Assembly: GCA_963971575.1 (NCBI GenBank)
Contig: OZ020611.1
Span: 180,980,071 to 181,044,070, forward strand
Direction: 5' to 3'
DNA: 64,000 nucleotides
Source of the DNA: Liopterus haemorrhoidalis
Taxonomy: Eukaryota > Arthropoda > Insecta > Coleoptera > Dytiscidae
Shown here: positions 48,046-60,134 of the stretch, one piece after another
How positions within the stretch are numbered: position 1 is the stretch's first letter
How the letters are laid out: every line of letters starts with the position of its first letter
The notes under the pieces: model-generated
The model's database searches: none
The model's input: the letters and a program-made list of their open reading frames with translations, nothing else
Told to the model about the DNA's origin: nothing
Made by a program: the position numbers and the translations under genes

Positions 48046-48784
48046 CGCAACTATGGCGTACAGGAATTATGTACATAATTCCACAAAAGAAACTCCCTTC
48101 TACCTAGTGCACGGAAGAGACATGGATGCACCCTACAGCGATATATTTGCACCAAGACATACCCGATACAATGTAGACCAAGATTATTCCACTGAGTTAC
48201 TCTTGCGACTTCAACACGCATTTCAAGATGTGGAGAAAAACCTACAAGCAGCAACTGAAAAGCAAATTAATTTCAAAAACAAAAAATCTTCACCCGTCAA
48301 ATATGATGTAGGAGACATCGTGTTTGTCAAAGATGTCACAATTAAACCCGGCTTGAGTAAGAAATTAGCAAACCGATACAAAGGACCATATAGAATTACC
48401 GAGCAAAGAGGACCTGTGACTTTCCTTGTGGAAAATATAAAAACAAAAAAGACAGAAAGAGTGCACGCGAACAGGCTGAAACCAGAAACAAGAAGAAGAT
48501 ATACGTCAAAAACCAGCGAAAACAGGGAAGGCGCGGTTGAAGAGTTCGAATTAACAAAAATATATGAAAAAGGAACGCAAGAGGAAGAGCCAAATGCGGA
48601 ACAAGGTCAAATTACTCAAGAAGAACGGCAACAAGAAGTTCCAAACGATCAAGAAGGAGAACAAGAACATAATCCAGAATATAGAATTCAGGATGAAAAC
48701 CCATCAACAAGCCCAATTGCATATCGTACTCGAAGTCGTGGTCCAGCACCAGAAGTTCCCTGGACACGGGAACGAAACTATTAG
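48046..48784 (+). pseudogene. pol remnant: integrase C-terminal end
   Basis: Open frame of 243 codons from the ATG at 48053. It starts abruptly inside integrase (AYRNYVHNSTKETPFYLVHG, the usual core/C-terminal junction), carries VGDIVFVKD and the GPY/F-type motif KGPYRI around residues 110-115, and ends in an acidic, glutamine-rich tail. The upstream catalytic D,D-35-E residues and all earlier pol domains are absent, joined directly to the leader about 90 bases after the LTR. An ATG at the junction makes it look like a complete gene, but it is a deletion product. Confidence 0.9.
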
Positions 48785-48861
48785 TCTATAACTAAATCGG
48801 ATATACATTGGTCATAGATGTACACTCATAAGAAAATAGACATAACAAAAGCTCTTATCAA

Positions 48862-50751
48862 ATAATTTTTGCAGGATTACTGTTATTAATCTTGTCCTGC
48901 ATACCAACATGGGGATTACCAACTCCAAACGGAGCACTCGTGATAGACCACGGCGAGATAATGCTGACGGATGAAGAATGGACTCTCGTTATCGATGTCA
49001 ACATAGATCACTATCTGGAAATGACAAAGAAGATCGGCAACCGAGTTCAAGAACTCACACATCTGGCTGACCGTCTATCCAACAGTAGCGATGCTCCATA
49101 CCTTCAAGTTCCGATTGATGAGAAAGAACACATAGAGTACCGTATAAAGAAGTTTGAATCCGAACTGCAAGCCCTAAAAATCACGGTGTCCCCGAAACGC
49201 AGGAGAGGATTATTAGATTTCGGAGGTCAAATTTTAAAATTTATGTTTGGAGTCCCAGACAGTAATGACATCAGAAAGCTAAACGAAGAACTCAACAAAA
49301 TCGATTTTCAGAACCAGGAGACGTTCCATGTAACGCAGCTACAAGCCACTATGCTGAATGTTACCCACGCGATAGCGAAGCAGCAGCAAAAAACGATCCA
49401 ACTGATGACGTCTTCTATGGTGAAAATCCAAGAAGAATTAATTTTTGTTAGCTCAGAAGTAGCAAAAAACGAAGTAACTTGGGAGAAGAGAATCTCGGGA
49501 TTATTCATAATATCCTCTAACTTAAGAATTATGGAAGGCCTCATCACCGACTTAGAAGGAGAACTACAACAGCTGAACCTGGCTATAGATCAGGCAGAGC
49601 ATGGCAGACTCAGTTCATGGTTTTTGCCGGTATCTGAATTTATCGAGATATTACGAGTCATCCAAACAAAACTACCACCAGGATACAACTTCGTCCATCC
49701 AGTCCAGGCTGCAGACATGCATAATATTTACACGTCTGCCGAAGTAAAAATCGCCCTCCTAAGAAATAAATTCCGTTTATTTGTTGAAATCCCTATTACC
49801 ACCCAAGACAGACTCTTCCATCTTTACGAATTAAAACCCTTCCCCTATTTTTCCCAACAATCACAAGCAACTATTACAATACGTCCATCATACCCTTACC
49901 TGGCGATATCACATGACGAAACTAAATACGTCGAAATGAATTACGAAGAAATCCAAAGCTGCAGAGGACGAGAAGTGAAGGTCTGCAAGCCGATGCGAGC
50001 CGTTAGACATTCTCCAGAGAACAGCTGCGAGATGGCACTCTTCCATGAAAATAACGAGGCTACTGCGCGATTATGTCGATCACACATCAATTTAGCACCT
50101 ACTATCACGGTAGAACATATGCCAAAAACAAATAAATGGGCATATAGCTCTCCAGAAACAACCACTCTCCGTTTCCGATGCAACAAAAAGAATGTTCCCC
50201 CAACTGACATGATACTTAAGGGTAATGGAATATTAACCCTGCAGGATGGCTGTTATGGCTATGCCAAAGGAATCACTCTACTTCCGCGATCTGAAGAAAG
50301 ATTCGAGGTAGATTCGCAGAAGTCGACCACTGACGTTCCAGCTCTCCTGACCGTGGCACCAATGAAAAATGGCGCTGACCAACAAGAAGTAATTTTCGAT
50401 CCCCTCCCCGATCTTCAAGAGATTGATGCCGACCTACCGACACACTTGATGGAAATCCTAGATGCAGACCAATATAGTCGTACCAGACAGCTAACCCAGG
50501 CTCAGAAGAACCACTCCATTTGGCTTATAGTTCTCGCCAGCGTTCTGGGAACTCTGCTAACTATCGGTGCCATCACCAGTATCTATGTCTGGTTTCACTT
50601 TTACCGTAAGCCCCTGCGAAGTCGACGTCCACCCGCAGTCAAGATGGATGGAGACGGCCCCGCCACGACATCTCCCCCACAGATCGCTCCCCTAGATGAT
50701 ACCCAGCCAAGGTTAAGTATTTATCCTCATTTGGATCCTTCTCTGGCTTAA
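48862..50751 (+). CDS. env: Envelope-like glycoprotein (baculovirus F type), 5' end spliced
   Basis: A single uninterrupted frame, open from the stop at 48829-48831 to the TAA at 50749. It encodes a baculovirus F-like fusion protein of the type carried by errantiviruses. A hydrophobic stretch (IIFAGLLLLILSCIPTWG, about 48862-48915) looks like the signal peptide but has no ATG before it. TTTTTGCAG at 48865-48873 is a good splice acceptor, as expected if env is made from a spliced RNA with an upstream start. The first internal ATG (48961) lies after the signal. Counting from the TTG at 48892, a furin-like KRRR is at 102-105, followed by a glycine-rich fusion-peptide-like GLLDFGGQ. A membrane segment spans about 542-571 and the tail has 48 residues. 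No stop or frameshift is seen. Confidence 0.9.
   Translation: MIFAGLLLLILSCIPTWGLPTPNGALVIDHGEIMLTDEEWTLVIDVNIDHYLEMTKKIGNRVQELTHLADRLSNSSDAPYLQVPIDEKEHIEYRIKKFESELQALKITVSPKRRRGLLDFGGQILKFMFGVPDSNDIRKLNEELNKIDFQNQETFHVTQLQATMLNVTHAIAKQQQKTIQLMTSSMVKIQEELIFVSSEVAKNEVTWEKRISGLFIISSNLRIMEGLITDLEGELQQLNLAIDQAEHGRLSSWFLPVSEFIEILRVIQTKLPPGYNFVHPVQAADMHNIYTSAEVKIALLRNKFRLFVEIPITTQDRLFHLYELKPFPYFSQQSQATITIRPSYPYLAISHDETKYVEMNYEEIQSCRGREVKVCKPMRAVRHSPENSCEMALFHENNEATARLCRSHINLAPTITVEHMPKTNKWAYSSPETTTLRFRCNKKNVPPTDMILKGNGILTLQDGCYGYAKGITLLPRSEERFEVDSQKSTTDVPALLTVAPMKNGADQQEVIFDPLPDLQEIDADLPTHLMEILDADQYSRTRQLTQAQKNHSIWLIVLASVLGTLLTIGAITSIYVWFHFYRKPLRSRRPPAVKMDGDGPATTSPPQIAPLDDTQPRLSIYPHLDPSLA
48864..48873 (+). 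promoter_or_regulatory. Candidate env 3' splice site
   Basis: AATTTTTGCAG precedes the env reading frame at the place where gypsy-group elements splice their env RNA. The matching donor would normally be near gag, which is deleted here, so whether this copy can be spliced is unclear. Confidence 0.55.
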
Positions 50752-50823
50752 AAGTTTAGAAAAACCCTGAGAAGGACCCTAGAGAAAAGGTGTTCATCCA
50801 TGTAAATGGATGGACTCTTTTTC

Positions 50824-50837
50824 AAAGAAAGGAGTAA
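50824..50837 (+). promoter_or_regulatory. Polypurine tract
   Basis: AAAGAAAGGAGTAA immediately precedes the 3' LTR, the expected position of the plus-strand primer for reverse transcription. Confidence 0.8.
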
Positions 50838-51864
50838 TGTAGCGAATCGGTCAGTTCGCTGGAATAAAGAACCAACCCTCACAAATCACCAGCACGATAA
50901 TTTCGTAGAAAAGAGATTACAATCATTTTTATGCATTAGTACAAGGGGAGTTTAAAGAATACATTTTAGATATTCAGATAATCAGATAAAAATTAGGATT
51001 TTTACTTCAAAACACGTATTTTTAGGAATATATGTTTTGATGGGTCATTGTTCGAGAGGACTGTTATTCAAAGTTATTGCCCAATAACTTTGAACAGCTT
51101 CCTCCTGATCAAAGATAAAACCTTTTGTTTTTCTTGGAAATACTACCAAAATGCTTATTTAAACCCCTAGCTCTCTGGAGAAGGGATCAGTACGTATTCG
51201 GCCCGGTTAACGTAAACATCAAACTTGTTGATTCCTAGAGGAACTGGTTCGGCATTCTGGTGTGCTACCGATTCAATTTATTTCATATAATTTTATTCTA
51301 ATTTTACATAAATTCATATAATTTTAAACATTCAAATCAATTGTAATTTTATATTTTAATAAACATTTAAACTTAATACTAAAAATCATATTCTTTTATT
51401 TAACGTGTGTAACCATTCACTTCTAAATAGTTAAGTGCACAGTTAAGATCCAGACTACTACAAGATGCCCGATCCGTCGGTTGGTAAGTACCAAAATATA
51501 TCATTTAATGCACATATTATAATGTTGAACCCTGGATAAAACTCACGCCTGGTACCCGAACTCCTTAGTTACCAATCTCACCTCAGTTTGTGAATCAAAT
51601 TCTTATATTCACCATTTTTATTTGGCTTTTGATACAAAATTGTCTTCGGACACTGGCTTCCGGTCTAAAGGCCCCTTTTGTCTAGCACGAAGGCTGACGA
51701 TTATGTGGATTATGCCACATCGGAGGCTGGATTAGACGTTAAATCATCATAATTATTAAATTTAAAACAGTAAGCATTTCGATATGTTTACTTTCTATCA
51801 TGGCTCTCTACATATTTTATACAAATGGTACGATACAAAAGATTCGTACCAGGGGCCCGCTACA
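50838..51864 (+). repeat. 3' long terminal repeat
   Basis: 1027 bp, the same length and, as far as I can read, the same sequence as the 5' LTR. It is followed by the CCTT duplication. Confidence 0.97.
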
Positions 51865-52384
51865 CCTTTTGGAGGAGAGAATATTTACCCTGTGACAACA
51901 AAAAAGGGATGGTACTAAACCCCTGCACGCTTTCCGGTCATAGGGAAAATTTCATTTCCACTTGCACAAAATTTTTGTGTTTTTCTTTGATTTAATATTG
52001 CTTGCCCTTTTGTCAAAAGAAAGCTATAACAAATTTAAAGTCTTTTAATTATAGACATGCTGTATGAAAACGCGGAAAATCATATTTTTTTATTACAAGA
52101 TCACATGACCGTTTGAGCCCTTTGGGACCCTCCGAATCGCATGCATATATTTAAAAGACTTTAAATTTGTTATAACTTTCTTTTGACAAAAGGGCAAGCA
52201 ATATTAAATCAGAGAAAAGCACAAAAATTTTGTGTTTAAGTGGAAATGCAATTTTCCCTATGACCGGAAAGCGTGCAGGGGTTTAGTACCATCCCTTTTT
52301 TGTTGTCACAGGGTAAATATTCTCTCCTCCAAAAGGCATGCTGTATGAAATCGGAGACAAAAAACAGTCATGAGCTCCCGGTCT

Positions 52385-53690
52385 TAAAGTTGTGGTAGCT
52401 GTTCGATACCGTTTTATTCTTCTTCGGAGCTTAGTTCTCGAGTGAGTAGAGTCACTGCTGTAATTAAATCTTGTATTGTTCGAAATCGTTGGCCTCGAAG
52501 TGAATTCTTCATTTAAGTGATTATAGTCAAGTGGACTCGAATACAGACTGTAGGATAGGTGATGGAATGGTTTCCACTTAAAATTAGCCATTATGGCGCG
52601 TTAACATAAAGCTAGTAACTAGCTTACTAGTGAAAGAAGTCCCTAATATAAATACTTGAGATTGAACTAACCCAACTCTAGCGCTAGTAGTTGGTATATG
52701 ATAGTTGTGTTGCAGACGAGACAGTTACTATCCTACTAGCCTACTCCCACCACTGCATCTTTCATTGTTCAGAGTTCTCTCATATGCACTAGACCAGGGG
52801 TCTCCAAACTACGGCTTGCAAGACTAATCCGGCCCTCAAGAAGATATCATCCGCCCGTTGATATTTTTTAAAAAGTTTATTGACATAAAAACAGCAATTT
52901 AAAATAAACAGAAAATCGCAAAATAAAACATAACAACTATAGCATAATTTTTGTTAATAATATCACCATTATTATTAAGCTTGTTTTAAAACCAAGCGCC
53001 AAAAGCCAACTGAATTCAAGTTGTCTGGCTCGCCATTTATTTAAAAAATTTTGATGTAGCCCGTTTCCGAAAACCTTCTGTTATCTTTGTAGAATCCACT
53101 CTTATGTGTAAGGATAGTTTTTTTACTTTTACACATAGATATAACTATTACAATGGTACATATTTTTTAAATCGTAAGAAAATAATAATTGCAACAGAAA
53201 AATGATCATACCCTACTAGATACGGAATATCCGGTCCAAAATGGCTCATCTGTATTCTGTGGACTCGTCCCTTTCCCTGAGAGTACATTTAGTTTCAACA
53301 CCTAAAAATATTGCAAACTATCTAAAATCGCGATGTCACAAAAAATTATAATAATCGGAAAATATATAGTGGTCGGGAACATTGAGGAGAATTGTGGAAA
53401 AAAACGTCCACGATGGACCAAAATTAAAATTATATACTGAATTAAAAATACTCCTTATAGATTATAAAAAACTTTATCCTCACATTAAGCAAAAAAAAAA
53501 AAAAACAAAAATGTTCTATAAATTATGTAAATAATTTTTTCTACAATCACAATAGAAGGTAGGTTTTTACGCTTTGCGAGAACAACGCATAATTGACATT
53601 TGCCAAGTAATATTACTTTGCACTTTAAAGTACAAATTAAATAAAACAGCTGTGGCCACTGCGGGACAGACCGCAATCACAAAGTACTTG
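52385..53690. other. Mostly unassigned; hAT-like left end at 52795
   Basis: CAGGGGTCTCCAAACTACGG at 52795 has the form of a hAT terminal repeat, but no right end was found. The rest shows no gene. Confidence 0.4.
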
Positions 53691-54235
53691 TATAAAATAC
53701 AGACAGACAGACAGCAGAATAGTTATTGTAAAAGACAATAACGTATCATATTACGTTGACAATTACATAATGTGTATTTATAATTTACGATAACCATGAA
53801 AACGTACCTGCATACATAAAAAAAATAAAATAAATTAAATAAAAAATTAAAAAATGTCTAAAAAATTAAAAAAGCAACATTTCTTAAATAAATTTTTTCG
53901 AAATATTTCTCTGTTGTGATGTATTCGCAAAAATCTTAAAATCGACAAGAGTAAACTTCCATTTCTAGTGAATTGATTTTTACCAAAAGTAAGAAAAGAT
54001 CAACTCATGCTATTGATGTCAAAAGCTTAAATATGAAGTTTCATAAAAATCCTTTCAGTGGAATTTGCTCCGTACGTGTACACAGACAAACAGACAGACA
54101 GACCGACAGACATCATGCTAAAAATAGTCAAAACGTTATGTAGGACCCTCAATTCGTGAGATCCATAGAAATCTCGAAATGTCAAAATCGGTATGATCAC
54201 AATACCTCTCTTATATATGTTGGCGGTCGATAAAA
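53690..54235 (-). repeat. Repeat with internal CAGA microsatellite, R1-like
   Basis: GTACACAGACAAACAGACAG at about 54077 is followed by GACAGAC units, and GACAAGAGTAAACTTCCATT lies near 53943. Reversed, these resemble the microsatellite and following part of repeat R1 (10571 and 24393), suggesting an old inverted relative. Confidence 0.5.
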
Positions 54236-54671
54236 ATTCGTTCGATATAACCTACAAATGTCAAAAAAGTCATTTCACCGCGTAATACGCGATTAACTTG
54301 TTTTCATATATCATTTCCTTGTTTCCAAGACAACGTGTAAATAGTTTCAATATTTTACTTCATTTAAATGTTCAAAAATGGAAAACAGTGACAATGATAT
54401 TTCATGCAAACCAGCTAAAAATCATTCGGGATCGGGTACTGTAATAAGAAATAATACAAATTGTACTTTTAATATAAATTTAAATGATAATTAATAGTGT
54501 CATGTATGATTTATGGATGTGATTGTAGAAAAAATCTTTTGTGTAATTCGAGTGCAAAGCGTGATTGGCTTTCTAAAGAGATTACTATCTCTTTCGAGGG
54601 ACAATACGCCGTTTTGCGCTCTTAATACACAAATAGCTATAATAAGTGATCTTGGTCAATATGGCTTGAAA

Positions 54672-55372
54672 GATGTATGCTGTTGGTCAAATTAGAGGCA
54701 TGTGGAATAAGAGGTAATGCACTTAAATGGTTCAATAGCTACCTCGCTAACAGAAAGCAAAAAACACGTTTAGGTCATATAGAATCGAGCATGGTTGATG
54801 TTGACATAGGCGTACCTCAGGGAACAATTTTGGGGGCATTACTCTTCATCCTGTACATAAATGATATAAGTAAAGTAATAAAGCACACAAAAATTCAACT
54901 GTTTGCAGACGATACCCTTATATATTTAGCAGTAGACAATCTAACTGACGGAATAAACAAAATTATGTTAGACTTGGATAATTTAAACGTATGGCTGAAA
55001 ATTAATAGACTTAAGTTAAATGTAAAGAAAACTAAATATATTACATTAGGAAACAGAGATATTCCAAGTATTGATTTATATTTGAACAACGAGAAGATAG
55101 AAAGGGCTAAAAACATAAAATATCTTGGTGTGGTGATAGATGACAGACTGAGTATGGAAGATAAAACAGATCATATTTGCAAAAAAAAATGCAAAAAAAT
55201 TATACAATACTTCCTGCGACGCATAAGAAACAAATTAACTTACAAGTTAACAAATTAAGAAACAAATTAACTTAATATACAAGCGGTTAATTTATACAAA
55301 ACTATAGTAGCTCCGCATATTGATTTCTGCGCTACAATATTATTTCTATGTAATAAAAAACAAATGTTGCGA
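54672..55372 (+). pseudogene. Jockey-type LINE reverse transcriptase, truncated
   Basis: The frame reads MLLVKLEACGIRGNALKWF, then DIGVPQGTILGALLFILYIN, then QLFADDTLIYLAVD with the catalytic FADD box, and IKYLGVVIDDRLSMEDK. After an in-frame stop at 55256 it continues as LYKTIVAPHIDFCATILFL, the usual post-RT segment. The N-terminal endonuclease and first RT blocks are absent. It differs from the LINE at 43333, so it is a separate family or an older copy. Confidence 0.9.
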
Positions 55373-55373
55373 T

Positions 55374-56046
<673 letters not shown>

Positions 56047-57963
56047 AGATCTTCATAATAATTATGCAAGATTCAAACATAAGTTTATGAAACACGTACT
56101 ATTATAATTCACTTATTAAATTATAAGTATTTATATATATTTTATATATAACTACTTATAAATATATTGATTTTTTATTTATTTATTTATTTTTTACCTA
56201 GTAATATACAACTAAAGAAAATTAATTAATTGTGTAAAACGTAAATGATAACTTTGTTTACAGAAATATGTAGATTTAGATTCGTTTTGTCCTGATATAA
56301 ATATGTAATAACCAGAATAGCAATAAAGACATTTATTTATAAAAGAGACACATTTATTAAGCAGAATTTATTATATGTAATCGTCAATTTGTTTGCTAAA
56401 AGTAGTTGCAAATCTGTTTCCATCCATCGTATTACTGTAAGCAATTTTCCGAGTAAACTTTTTCCGACCTCTCTTTTCCAGTTGTCAGACAGTGAGTCCT
56501 TGTCATTGAGTGTGTCGTATTTGGGGACACCAAGTGCTGCCACTTTACTGTTTGCTCAAGCGAAAATTTTAACAATTTTCTCCTTCGTTAAAAAGGTTCA
56601 CTACTCGGAGAAAGGAAAGTTCAATTTAACCGAATATTATTAATTCATGTTAACTTGGATACATTTCTTTTCCACTCGAGTCATTCGTGTACTTTTTCTT
56701 CGCACACATACAATTTTCATGCCGTTACCATGTTACTGGATTTTCCAATTAATTCTAACAATTTTCTTACTGTATTTCCAAGTATCAATGATTTTAATGG
56801 AAATGTAATCAAGTTAGCTTCAACAGAATGATACTAAAATCAAAGGAATTAATAAACGAACCGAATATCATCTATAATTTAGATTTAGAGATAATATCAC
56901 AAAAACTTAAAATAAAGCAAGTTGAGGTTGAAATTCTTAGATTTCTAGTATTTATGTTTTGATATCAATCCAACCTAATTTATACTAGGATACTGACTTT
57001 GATCCTAGTCTGGGTATGGATGAAATTTGAATAGATATTCAACAAGACTAAGCAAACACCAATTGGAGACAGAGGGCCATTTATAATATTGATTGCAAAG
57101 TCAGGGTTAGCTAATTGATTTTTAAACGTAAACGTAATTTACTTTGAAGAGCTTTCCATATAGTCTGTTTCCAAAATTCGCGAGCGGATCGAGCCTGAAA
57201 ACCCCGTATGCGCACCAGCTGGTTGCTATGATTTTTTTATGATCTGGGGATAAGGGAGTTTAGAATTAAAGTCTGGATTTTACACAATCTTACAATTAAG
57301 GACGGTTGCAATAATGCCTTGAGAGACACAACCAAAAACCCCAAAAACACCGTAATACCTCACAAAAGAGTCTCTTACGCAGAAGAAGATTTTCGAGGTT
57401 CGGTTAACATGATAATAAATGTTAACAATTAATTCCAGACTAGTTTTAGTCTAACCACTACCATGTTACCGGGTTTCTCAACCAAACTCTCGGACGATTC
57501 ATTCAACTACTTTGGTGTCAAAAAACCAACTGCTTCTATCTGTTACGAGATTTTCTTAGTCCTTTTATTAACACATTAGAATTTGAGCTCTGAACCTTTT
57601 ATTTGTTGTTATAAGGATTATCAGCTTACCAATAAATAAACAGAAACCATTTATCTTTAAGAAGGCATGTTTGTAACCTCATAACTTATAAACCCAATTA
57701 ATAATTTAGACTAGAGTCTTAATAAGTAGCAATTAGAATAGTAAATAGGTAATTTGAATTACCTACTGAGTTTATATTACTGTAAATATATGGCCGTATA
57801 TCAACATCTTTATAAACAATCGTTCATGTAACTGAAACAAACGGTGACAATATTTTATAAAAATCATATAATATGCGATCGTAAATTACAACTAATCTTT
57901 GACGGTATTTATCTTAAAATACAATTAGTTTTTATATTTAAATAATTTGGACGTTTTTTAATT
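56047..57963. other. Unassigned region
   Basis: AT-rich, with no recognised gene. Overlapping open stretches at 56337-56643 on both strands have no family motif. The word TAGTCTGTTTCC at 57160 resembles one end of MITE M1, but no partner is present. Confidence 0.35.
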
Positions 57964-58905
57964 AATTGAAGACCCTGGGATAAGAAGGCTATAAGCCACA
58001 CTTTGTATAATTTTAAGATGTTTATTGGATTATGATCGTAAAAACGATATTTGCCACACAAAAATATAATTTAACATTTTAATAACAGATAGCAGAAATA
58101 AATCGAAATATAGTTTTTGCCATTCAGATATTTTTCGTTGGAATTTGCAGAATAATGTCATAAGCCACAGTGTTTTCAAGATGGATACTTATTCATAGAC
58201 TTAAAATTTTTGCAATGTTCCGTTGTTTTAAATTTAATATCAATTATCCAAATACCATGTTTGTAAAATATGAGTACAATGAAGAATTTAGAAGTGTAAA
58301 CATAGCGAAAAGGGGTCGACCAATTTGTTATAGTTTAAAAGAATTGAAATCAATGCACGATGGCCCTATTAGAGTTAATTCTAAAAAAATAAAAACTTAA
58401 AGCAACTTTTATACCGCCAATACATCATGGTTTCTACACCAGTTTAAGCGGCTTTAATAATCAAGTTGACGAAATTAATGATGATTTTCCAGAAAATGAA
58501 GAACTAGAGTAGCTCAATTTGATATGGCATCTGTTATTGTTAGATTATAACAAAACATTCATCCGTCAGTTGAATATTTATTTTTGAACAATACAGATTT
58601 TTTTAGAGGGACTATTTTCTTGTTATCGATTGTAACATTGCATAAAAAGTATGATATATTTTAATATAAAAAGGGTACATGCCTCATTTTTTAAACAAAA
58701 ATCCTTATTATTAATAACATATAAACATTATTTACACTGTTTCCATCCTAGTACATATTTTTGAATCTATTAAAGATGTTGCGTATGTTGAAAATTGTGT
58801 AATAACGTGCGTACGATTTATAGATTCTTCTAAAATATTCTAAATGAAATAACTCAAAAACTCAGTTTTGCGGCTTAAATCCTTCTTATCCCAGGGTCTT
58901 CAATT
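57964..58905 (+). mobile_element. DNA transposon with AATTGAAGACCCTGGG ends
   Basis: The left end AATTGAAGACCCTGGGATAA is inverted at 58886-58905, with about 30 bases of match. The interior encodes a transposase-like tail. The length is 942 bp. AATT at both ends may be a target duplication or part of the repeats. Confidence 0.8.
58170..58511 (+). pseudogene. Transposase-like C-terminal relic
   Basis: The frame reads VKYEYNEEFRSVNIAKRGRP and LKSMHDGPIRVNSKKIK, then a stop and a one-base shift into FIPPIHHGFYTSL, ending DFPENEELE. The pattern (basic RGRP, then a lysine-rich helix, then FIPPxxHxFY) resembles the end of an insect transposase-like protein family I have seen but cannot name. No catalytic acids are visible. 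Confidence 0.5.
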
Positions 58906-59257
58906 GAATAATTTTATTTTTAAGAATAATAAAATTGTATTTCTGCAATTACCGCTTCCACATCAGAAGATATCTCTCCAATTTCAAAACAATCTGAACC
59001 TGGCTGTTTAATTATTTTTATCGAATTTTCAGTCTGATATGATGTAATAATTAATAACAAAAATGAAGGATACTGCAATAAATTAAATATGTGATATTAA
59101 TATAACCTAAAACCATTTTAAGTGTATGGTTCTGGTTCGGTGAAAAAATGCGATTTTTTTTAAGCGTACCTCGAACCTTTTGCTTCTTCTGTTCTGTACT
59201 TTTACAACACTAACCTAACTTAATTACCTAGTTTTTAGGTGTACAGTACTTTATATC

Positions 59258-60126
59258 AGGGCTTCGAACCGTTATTTTTTTCGTTTCGGTTTTCGTTCCG
59301 GTTCAATTAAAAAAATATATATCGGTTCGGTTCCGGTTTTCGTTCCGGCAAAAATAACGTTTTTTTTCGGTTTTCGGTTCAGTTCCAAGTGATAAACTTT
59401 TAAACTCTATCTCCGAAAGACTGACAGTAATAAAATTTATTATTTGTAAAAAGTTATTGTATTATCACACAGAAGCGGTAAAACAAAAGCGACAAAATAT
59501 GAATAGTTCGAAACGAAATATTGTTAAAAACAACCGAGTGTGCCGCACATATTATATGGGAATACGAACTAGGGTTAAACACAATAGGCCATAAAAGTGT
59601 GTTTAATGATATGATAAATATGGTCACAGGCGTGCGTTTAATAAAATGATAAATAGTAATATATAAATACACAAACCAATTTAAACGTGTTTAAAATGTG
59701 CACGCCACTGGTAACTGCCTGACAAAATGATTTAGTACTATCAGTCTTTCAGAGATAGAGTATAAATGCTTTTATTTGTATTAGAAATTTATTTTCTACT
59801 ATAATTCAGAAGAACATTTTATTCTTTATTCTTTGATAATCATACCAAGGTCGTTGCCGGGGGGGGAGTTCTGGGCGTTCAACCCCTCTCTTCCGAAATA
59901 ATAGAAGCGCATTTTTATTACTTATCAGTTAAAAAATTACGAATTACGATCAGTTTAAAAAAGAATCTTAAATAAAATGTATTTTATATTCACTCACATA
60001 AACATTATCTGAACCGAAATAAACCGATATTTTTTTTCGGTTCAGTTCCGGTTTTCGTTCCGACAAAAATAACGGTTTTTTGTTTTCGGTTTTCGGTTTT
60101 CGGTTCAGTTCCGGTTCGAAGCCCTG
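59258..60126. mobile_element. Non-autonomous hAT element with CGGTT-type arrays
   Basis: The ends are CAGGGCTTCGAACCG and CGGTTCGAAGCCCTG, with the perfect 8-bp duplication CTTTATAT (59250-59257 and 60127-60134). The subterminal regions (59258-59390 and 60010-60118) consist of CGGTTTTCGTTCCGGTTC-like words. There is no transposase inside. Confidence 0.94.
59398..59766. mobile_element. Nested MITE inside the third hAT element
   Basis: ACTCTATCTCCGAAAGACTG at the left is inverted as CAGTCTTTCAGAGATAGAGT at the right. The unit is about 370 bp and lies between the two CGGTT arrays, so the arrays are its flanks. Confidence 0.75.
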
Positions 60127-60134
60127 CTTTATAT

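Larger units (their letters stand above)
46929..50837 (+). mobile_element. Errantivirus-like LTR element, body (5' LTR plus internal region)
   Basis: A gypsy-group insect endogenous retroelement. The 5' LTR (46929-47955) and 2882-bp internal region are followed by the 3' LTR (50838-51864). The 4-bp duplication CCTT lies at 46925-46928 and 51865-51868. The internal region keeps only the end of integrase and env; gag, protease, RT, RNase H and most of integrase are gone. Confidence 0.95.
46879..52384. mobile_element. Foldback (palindromic) element split by the LTR element
   Basis: Left arm: 46879-46928, continuing at 51869-52047 after the LTR insertion. Right arm: about 52153-52384, the inverted copy, with CATGCTGTATGAAATCGG and TGACCGGAAAGCGTGCAGGG among the shared words. 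Without the insertion the element is about 560 bp. It encodes no protein. Confidence 0.88.

Noticed and set aside
47916..48107. Open frame across the 5' LTR end
   Set aside because: It spans the LTR boundary and leader in a frame different from pol and has no homology.
49308..50210. Minus-strand open frames within env
   Set aside because: Shadows of the long plus-strand env frame.
57155..57200. Fifth copy of MITE M1
   Set aside because: Only TAGTCTGTTTCC matches; the body and right end are missing.
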